Source: CAYOFK01 sp964403185 (GTDB lineage Bacteria; Bacteroidota; Bacteroidia; Bacteroidales; VadinHA17). Taken from it: DNA of 25,593 nucleotides. The position numbers were made by a program, and so were the translations under genes. The notes beneath the pieces are model-generated. The model did no database searches, was not told the origin of the DNA, and saw only the letters and a list, made by a program, of their open reading frames with translations. The stretch's first letter is position 1, and each line of letters begins with the position of its first letter. Positions 21,219 through 25,593 of the stretch are shown one piece after another. The stretch spans positions 1-25,593 of the forward strand of contig CAYOFK010000017.1 in assembly GCA_964403185.1 (NCBI GenBank), in the 5' to 3' direction.

Positions 21219-22025
21219 TTACAATTTCAAGGACATGGCAAGGATTTCAGCCAGGTCGTAATTCTCAACTTCTTCAACTTTATCCTTATACTTAACCCCG
21301 TCATAAAGCATGGTCAGACAAAACGGACAGGCCGAGGCAATTATCCCGGCGCCCGTTTCAAGAGCTTCTTCAGTACGTTCCATGAAAACTTCCTTGTCTC
21401 CCTCTTCAGCCTCCTTAAACATTTGGGCGCCACCGGCACCACAGCACAGGGCATTGGATTTATTTCTGGGCATTTCCACCAGGTCATTGGTTAAGGCACG
21501 CAGTATATTTCTCGGGGTTTCAAAAATATCGTTTCCCCTTCCCAGATAGCAGGGATCGTGATACGTGATCCTGCGATCCTTAAAAGGCGATTCTGCCAGA
21601 TCAATACCTGTGTCTTTAATAAATTTGTCCAGAAGTTGTGTGTAATTCACAACCTCATATCCCCCCCCCAATGCGGGATATTCATTCTTAAAAGCATTAA
21701 AACAATGTGGACAAATAGTAATGATCTTTTGAACTTCGTAAGCATTCAGAACTTCAATGTTTGACAGGGCCTGCATCTGGAACAGCATTTCATTGCCAGC
21801 TCTTCTGGCCGGGTCGCCGGTACAACTTTCCTCTGGTCCCAGGACAGCATAACTGACTTTAAAATGGTTCAGTATTCTGGCAAATGCACGGGCCACCTTT
21901 TTATACCTATGGTCAAAAGCGCCTGCACAACCGACCCAGAATAAATACTCGGGTTTTTCTCCTCTGGCAAAAAGGTCGGCCATAACCGGCACTTCTATCT
22001 TATCCGTTTTATCTTCCATGATCAT
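21219..22025 (-). CDS. CCG-domain Fe-S protein (HdrB-like), part of a split ETF:quinone oxidoreductase
   Basis: This 268-residue soluble protein has two CCG-type cysteine repeats like heterodisulfide reductase HdrB/HdrD and DUF224 proteins. The first repeat spans VGCAGAFD, ESCTGDPARR and CPHCF; the second spans HDPCYLGRGNDIF, ALCCGAGGAQMF and CPFCLTML. Such repeats can hold noncubane 4Fe-4S clusters. In membrane-bound ETF:menaquinone oxidoreductases (as in Syntrophomonas) this part is fused to a membrane ferredoxin domain; here the two are separate neighbouring genes, 18 bp apart. The operon context with etfB, etfA and an acyl-CoA dehydrogenase supports this role. ATG 22025 is used; a second ATG two codons later (22019) is possible. 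Confidence 0.85.
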   Translation of the reverse strand: MIMEDKTDKIEVPVMADLFARGEKPEYLFWVGCAGAFDHRYKKVARAFARILNHFKVSYAVLGPEESCTGDPARRAGNEMLFQMQALSNIEVLNAYEVQKIITICPHCFNAFKNEYPALGGGYEVVNYTQLLDKFIKDTGIDLAESPFKDRRITYHDPCYLGRGNDIFETPRNILRALTNDLVEMPRNKSNALCCGAGGAQMFKEAEEGDKEVFMERTEEALETGAGIIASACPFCLTMLYDGVKYKDKVEEVENYDLAEILAMSLKL

Positions 22026-22043
22026 TTCAAAGTCGAAAGGTAT

Positions 22044-23351
22044 TTATTTTTCTGCCCATTCAAGACGGTCATCCCGGGAATATTGCCAGGGTGCTCCGTT
22101 GTTCTCAATATTTGCCATCATGGTATTCAAAGGTGCCGGGGCATCCGATTTTTCCATCACCAGATGGCGCCGCATCTCCAAAATGATGGCAACCGGATCA
22201 ATGTTTACCGGGCACTCCTGTGTACAGGCATTGCAGGTAGTACAGGCCCAGAGTTCCTCAGTTGAAATATGATGGAACAGCGATTTACCATCATTAAAGC
22301 CAGGCTTTTTATCATTCGAAAGTTTGTCAACACTCCTGCCATACTTTTCCAGCCGGTCCCTGGTATCCATGACGATCTTCCGTGGGGAAAGCTTTTTCCC
22401 GGTCAGGTTGGCCGGACAACTGTCAGTACACCGTCCACACTCGGTACAGGTATAGGCATCCATCAAATGCTTCCAGGTAAGTTCAGTCACTTCGCTCGCG
22501 CCAAATGCAACAACTTCTTCTTCAGGCTGGGACGAGAAATCTTCAGCCAGCATCATCTTCACCTCTTTGGTTATGGCTGGCATGTTAGCCATTTCAGCCC
22601 TGGGACGCAATTTGGAATAATACACGTTTGGGAAAGAAAGGAATACGTGCAAATGCTTGGAAAAGGGGATATAATTCAAAAATATAAGCACCCCAACAAT
22701 ATGGAACCACCAGCAAAAACGTTCAATAAATACCAGAGTTTCGGTTGATAAACCTGAAAACCACGGTTGGATGAAACCGCTGAATGTGAAAGATCCAAGT
22801 GCCATATAATGCATATCAGGCCTGGTCTGTAAAATGCTATCGGAAGCATTCATAACCAGAATGGAACTCATCAGGACTATTTCCGTGATTAAAATGATAT
22901 TGGCATCGGTCCGTGGCCACAGGGTCATCTCATCATTCCAGAATCTTTTTACTCTGATAAGATTTCTCCTGATCAGGAATACTGCACATCCGGCCAACAC
23001 TGTTAAAGCAAAAAATTCAAAAGCCGAAATCAGAACCGGATAAACCGGCCCCAGGAATGAGAACAACCTGTGTGTGCCGGAAATCCCGTCTATCAGGATC
23101 TCAAGCATTTCAATATTTACTATAATAAACCCGGCGTAAACAAATATATGGAGGAGCGCCGCAATGGGCTTTCTTGTCATTTTTTGCTGTCCGATGGCAA
23201 TAAAAAACATGCGTCTACACCGCAGGCCTCTGTGGTCTTTTATTCTAATATCTTTCCCAAGATTGATATCCCTGGAGATTTGCCTGATCTTTCTGGTGAA
23301 CAGTAAAGTAGCAGCACCCAGGACTATAATAAATACCACACTGGCAAGCAT
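22044..23351 (-). CDS. Membrane-anchored 2x[4Fe-4S] protein (HdrC/NarI-like), partner of the CCG protein
   Basis: This is a 435-residue protein. The first about 240 residues hold roughly five to six membrane helices with conserved-looking His (H68, H217, H233, H235) that may bind heme b, as in NarI/DsrM-type anchors. A cytoplasmic ferredoxin-like domain follows with two cluster motifs: CTECGRCTDSC (C302, 305, 308, 312) and CTTCNACTQEC (C370, 373, 376, 380), each ending in Pro. It most likely takes electrons from ETF via the CCG protein and reduces menaquinone. It lies between etfA (29 bp) and the CCG-protein gene (18 bp). The role is inferred from family and operon; the membrane/Fe-S architecture is seen. 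Confidence 0.86.
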   Translation of the reverse strand: MLASVVFIIVLGAATLLFTRKIRQISRDINLGKDIRIKDHRGLRCRRMFFIAIGQQKMTRKPIAALLHIFVYAGFIIVNIEMLEILIDGISGTHRLFSFLGPVYPVLISAFEFFALTVLAGCAVFLIRRNLIRVKRFWNDEMTLWPRTDANIILITEIVLMSSILVMNASDSILQTRPDMHYMALGSFTFSGFIQPWFSGLSTETLVFIERFCWWFHIVGVLIFLNYIPFSKHLHVFLSFPNVYYSKLRPRAEMANMPAITKEVKMMLAEDFSSQPEEEVVAFGASEVTELTWKHLMDAYTCTECGRCTDSCPANLTGKKLSPRKIVMDTRDRLEKYGRSVDKLSNDKKPGFNDGKSLFHHISTEELWACTTCNACTQECPVNIDPVAIILEMRRHLVMEKSDAPAPLNTMMANIENNGAPWQYSRDDRLEWAEK

Positions 23352-23380
23352 AATAACAATGTCTTGTTTGTTGACCTATA

Positions 23381-24346
23381 TTAACCTTCCGATTTAAAAG
23401 CTTTTACAGCTTCTATAAGTTCGGGAAGTATTTTGTGTGCATCACCGACAATGCCGAAGTCTGCAGCCTCAAATATGGGCGCATCCTTATCCGTATTGAT
23501 GGCAACGATACACTTTGAAGCCGTAATTCCGGCCAGGTGTTGAATGGCTCCCGAAATTCCAGCTGCAATATACAGGTTTGGGGCAATGATTTTTCCGGTT
23601 TGACCGGTATGTTCCTCATGTGGTCTCCATCCTTCATCTGATACCGGCCTTGAACACGCGGTAGCTGCTCCCAGCAGTCCGGCCAGCTCTTCAATCGGGC
23701 CCCACATATCAGGAGACTTCATTCCACGGCCACCGGATACTACTATTTCAGCATCCGTAAGAATGATCTTTCCTGTTTGTTTCAGGGTGTCAAAAACTTT
23801 GGTCTTCACATCTGCAGTTGCGTTGAAGTTCTCAATCACAGGATCGGTTTTTTTCTCAACCAGTTCGAACGAATTCCTGGCAAGTGTAAGGATTTTCTTT
23901 TTAGATGTAATGACCTGATTTACAAAGCCTTTTCCTGAAAACACTTTCTTATAAACTGTAAACGGCTCCAGAGATGAAGGCACTTTCATCACACCGGGGG
24001 CAAGGCCTGCCGTTAACCTGACTGACAATCTTGGAGCCAATGCTTTTCCTGTATTGTTATCGGACAATACAATCACTTCTGCAGATTCTTTCTGCGCTAC
24101 TGCTGCAATAACTTTAGTGAATGCCTGATTATCCAGGATTTTAAACAGGTCGCTTCCAGCGTTGATAATCTTATCCACACCATAGTTTCCCAGTTTTGTA
24201 AGTTCTGCATCAGAAACCGGACCCAGGGAAACCGCTATGGTAGCTGACCCCGACATATCAGCCACTGCCTTTGCATAGGAAACCAACTCAAAAGATGACT
24301 TTTTGAAGGCGCCATCCCAGTTTTCAGTAAATACTAATACTGCCAT
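23381..24346 (-). CDS. etfA: Electron transfer flavoprotein subunit alpha
   Basis: EtfA binds the electron-shuttling FAD and carries electrons from acyl-CoA dehydrogenases. The C-terminal FAD domain has the classic sequence VSGGRGMKSPDMWGPIEEL, then SRPVSDEGWRPHEEHTGQTG and LYIAAGISGAIQHLAGI, all as expected. At 321 residues it is full length. The N-terminal half begins MAVLVFTENWDGAFKKSS with a typical ETF Rossmann-like fold. Without structural comparison I cannot say whether this pair is a bifurcating ETF; the simple operon partners (acyl-CoA dehydrogenase, quinone reductase-like proteins) favour a conventional respiratory ETF. It is 41 bp after etfB and 29 bp before the membrane Fe-S gene. 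Confidence 0.96.
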   Translation of the reverse strand: MAVLVFTENWDGAFKKSSFELVSYAKAVADMSGSATIAVSLGPVSDAELTKLGNYGVDKIINAGSDLFKILDNQAFTKVIAAVAQKESAEVIVLSDNNTGKALAPRLSVRLTAGLAPGVMKVPSSLEPFTVYKKVFSGKGFVNQVITSKKKILTLARNSFELVEKKTDPVIENFNATADVKTKVFDTLKQTGKIILTDAEIVVSGGRGMKSPDMWGPIEELAGLLGAATACSRPVSDEGWRPHEEHTGQTGKIIAPNLYIAAGISGAIQHLAGITASKCIVAINTDKDAPIFEAADFGIVGDAHKILPELIEAVKAFKSEG

Positions 24347-24387
24347 TCTGTTTTAATTTTAATCGTATGCCAATGTTAATTACACAG

Positions 24388-25140
24388 CTAGAGAACTTTA
24401 GCCTCATTATGGAGCAATCCAATAAGAGATTGGGCGTCCTCAGCTTCAATCATTTTACACGGTGGTTTTGGTTGAGGCAACTCAAACCGGTCCATCACTG
24501 TAATGGGTTCTACCGCAGAAGCAGGCACCACATTGAGTGGTTTTTTCCGGGCCATCATGATGCCTCTCATTGCCGGTATCCGGGGATCAATAGCTATGCC
24601 TTTCTGGACTATTGCGACAAATGGCGCTGCCATTTCAATTTTCTCATGGCCGCCATCTATTTCGCGTGAAACCTTGATGGTACTTCCTTCAATTTGCAAA
24701 CTTGAAACAGCAGAGATGGAAGGCATGTCAAGGAATTCAGAAATCATGCCGCCAACTGCCGAACCATTATAATCTGCAGATTCAATTCCGGCCAGGACAA
24801 TAAAGTTGCCATCCAGACCTTTCAGATATCCGGCAATCAGTGAGGCTACAGAATAACTGTCTGCCGGTTCGGTGTCTATCCTTACAGCATCATCAGCTCC
24901 AATGGCCAGGGCTTTCCTGATGGTTGGTTCTGAGGATGCAGATCCTACTGTTAAAACTGTAACGTGATCCACAACATTATTACTATCTTCCTTCAGTTCC
25001 ATCGCTCTTGTAAGGGCCAGTTCATCCCACGGATTGATAACCCATTGCACCCCGGTTGCATCAAACTTTGAATTGTTGTCAGTAAATCTAACTTTTGTTG
25101 TTGTATCAGGAACATTTCCCAGACATACAATAATCTTCAT
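24388..25140 (-). CDS. etfB: Electron transfer flavoprotein subunit beta
   Basis: EtfB forms the ETF heterodimer with EtfA and binds AMP or a second FAD. It starts MKIIVCLGNVPDTTTKVRF and contains the family segments VINPWDELALTRAMELKE, ALAIGADDAVRIDTE, and FIVLAGIESADYNGSAVGGMISEFLDMPSIS. It then carries SREIDGGHEKIEMAAPFVAIVQKG and RIPAMRGIMMARKKPL. The 250-residue length is normal. The nucleotide-loop sequence ADYNGSAVGG differs from the DGDTAQVGP of well-known mitochondrial-type and bifurcating ETF-beta proteins, which may be a lineage feature. It is the first gene of the operon; a TATATTTG -7 box lies about 49 bp upstream. Confidence 0.95.
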   Translation of the reverse strand: MKIIVCLGNVPDTTTKVRFTDNNSKFDATGVQWVINPWDELALTRAMELKEDSNNVVDHVTVLTVGSASSEPTIRKALAIGADDAVRIDTEPADSYSVASLIAGYLKGLDGNFIVLAGIESADYNGSAVGGMISEFLDMPSISAVSSLQIEGSTIKVSREIDGGHEKIEMAAPFVAIVQKGIAIDPRIPAMRGIMMARKKPLNVVPASAVEPITVMDRFELPQPKPPCKMIEAEDAQSLIGLLHNEAKVL

Positions 25141-25188
25141 AGTTATCTATTTTTAAAGTTAGAAATTACACTATCTTTTGTAAGTTGA

Positions 25189-25196
25189 CAAATATA
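25189..25196 (-). promoter_or_regulatory. Candidate -7 box (TATATTTG) of the etf operon
   Basis: On the minus strand TATATTTG is a perfect TAnnTTTG match in an AT-rich stretch upstream of etfB; the leader would be about 40 nt. No clear TTG was found at -33, so only half of the promoter is supported. Confidence 0.4.
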
Positions 25197-25502
25197 TAAA
25201 ATTTATGATCTATTATTATAAGATGCTATAGTTCAGAACAATTCCACATAACAACACAACTGTCTGATTTAAATGCACTTTCACCGGTATTGAATAAACA
25301 TTCCTGATATGTATTGCAATGTTCATGTTAGTAAAAAAAAGTTCCCGTCAGGGGTAAAATACCTTAGAATGAGGGTGTCCAAAAATACTGAAAATAATTT
25401 AACCACAGAGTACACAGACCTGCCTGTATTCTCAGGCAAATCCAAATATAATTCAAAAAAACTCATATACAGGCTAAGGCGAAGGTAGAATTCGTTTTTT
25501 GG

Positions 25503-25519
25503 AAAACCGCTAAGCGGCT
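25503..25519 (-). terminator. Possible terminator of the partial gene at the right edge
   Basis: On the minus strand AGCCGC-TTA-GCGGTT forms a 6-bp stem (one G-T pair) running into TTTT, about 10 bp after the stop of the upstream gene. Short but well placed. Confidence 0.4.
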
Positions 25520-25528
25520 GATAAGAAA

Positions 25529-25593
25529 CTACCCGGTTATTCCAATCAGATCCATCATGAATGCATATTCCAGTGCCGTTTCCCTGAAACGTC
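25529..25593 (-). CDS. C-terminus of an unidentified protein (rest lies beyond the window)
   Basis: Twenty codons end in TAG at 25529-25531. The sequence ends ETALEYAFMMDLIGITG. The open frame to the window edge, its amphipathic look and a terminator-like hairpin just downstream suggest a real gene end, but the fragment is too short to name. Confidence 0.4.
   Translation of the reverse strand, partial: RFRETALEYAFMMDLIGITG

Larger units (their letters stand above)
25141..25528. other. Gene-free stretch upstream of etfB
   Basis: No credible gene is present. Apart from the -7 box, it holds TGCCTG 25421-25426 / CAGGCA 25433-25438 around a 6-base loop, a CCACAGAGTACACAGAC module (25403-25419) of the degenerate intergenic type, and a terminator-like hairpin next to the partial gene. 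Confidence 0.5.

Noticed and set aside
25177..25192. TTTGT-AAGTTG-ACAAA as a Rex box before etfB
   Set aside because: The TTGT and ACAA halves are 6 bases apart, not 10 as in Rex sites, and it overlaps the -7 box by base composition alone.
1..25593. CRISPR arrays, transposases, prophage genes, tRNA or rRNA
   Set aside because: No regularly spaced direct repeats, no recognisable transposase or phage proteins and no RNA-gene signatures were found on either strand.

Overview
The window reads as a chromosomal segment of an anaerobic or facultative Bacteroidota (Bacteroidales-like) bacterium. Three things suggest this: promoters of the TTG/TAnnTTTG type, a family S46 periplasmic dipeptidyl-peptidase, and a Maf / UbiA / KdsC-like / DUF2520 run of the kind usual in that phylum. 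Family calls come from motif recognition only; no database was searched. One 100-N scaffold gap lies inside a gene (12964-13063) and looks like an unmerged contig overlap.

Region 1 (1-5340, mostly minus strand) carries the redox repressor rex (cut by the window edge) and three NiFe-hydrogenase maturation genes, hypB, hypA and hypF. A small plus-strand zinc-ribbon gene sits between hypA and hypF. Two gene-free stretches here (596-917 and 1698-2084) hold degenerate inverted repeats. Region 2 (5341-10723, plus strand) is a compact operon, hoxF-hoxU-hoxY-hoxH-hoxW, coding for a bidirectional NAD-linked NiFe hydrogenase of group 3d (Ralstonia soluble-hydrogenase type, with the NuoE-like part fused to HoxF) and its endopeptidase. 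A Bacteroidota-type promoter lies upstream, and a Rex-box-like palindrome falls on the predicted start of transcription. A second palindrome half resembling the same motif lies further upstream, and another lies just in front of rex. This suggests NADH-responsive control of hydrogen metabolism by the neighbouring repressor.

Region 3 (10724-11713) holds an RRM RNA-binding protein with a palindrome-rich leader, followed by about 0.5 kb packed with short hairpins of the REP type. Region 4 (11714-15895, minus strand) holds a NicO/UreH-type nickel/cobalt transporter with a His-rich loop, a plausible nickel supply for the hydrogenase. It also holds a metallo-beta-lactamase-fold hydrolase (interrupted by the gap) coupled to an S46 dipeptidyl-peptidase.

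Region 5 (15941-18966, minus) is a housekeeping cluster: Maf nucleotide pyrophosphatase, a UbiA prenyltransferase, a KdsC-like HAD phosphatase and a Rossmann/DUF2520 protein. Region 6 (19032-25140, minus) is an electron-transfer and beta-oxidation operon: etfB, etfA, a membrane HdrC/NarI-like ferredoxin protein, an HdrB-like CCG protein, an acyl-CoA dehydrogenase and a small lipoprotein. The two Hdr-like proteins look like a two-gene version of the ETF:menaquinone oxidoreductase that passes electrons from acyl-CoA oxidation to the quinone pool. The last 65 bases are the C-terminus of an unrecognised minus-strand gene.

hypC, hypD and hypE, which are needed for NiFe maturation, are not in this window. 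No tRNA, rRNA, CRISPR array, transposase or phage gene was seen.
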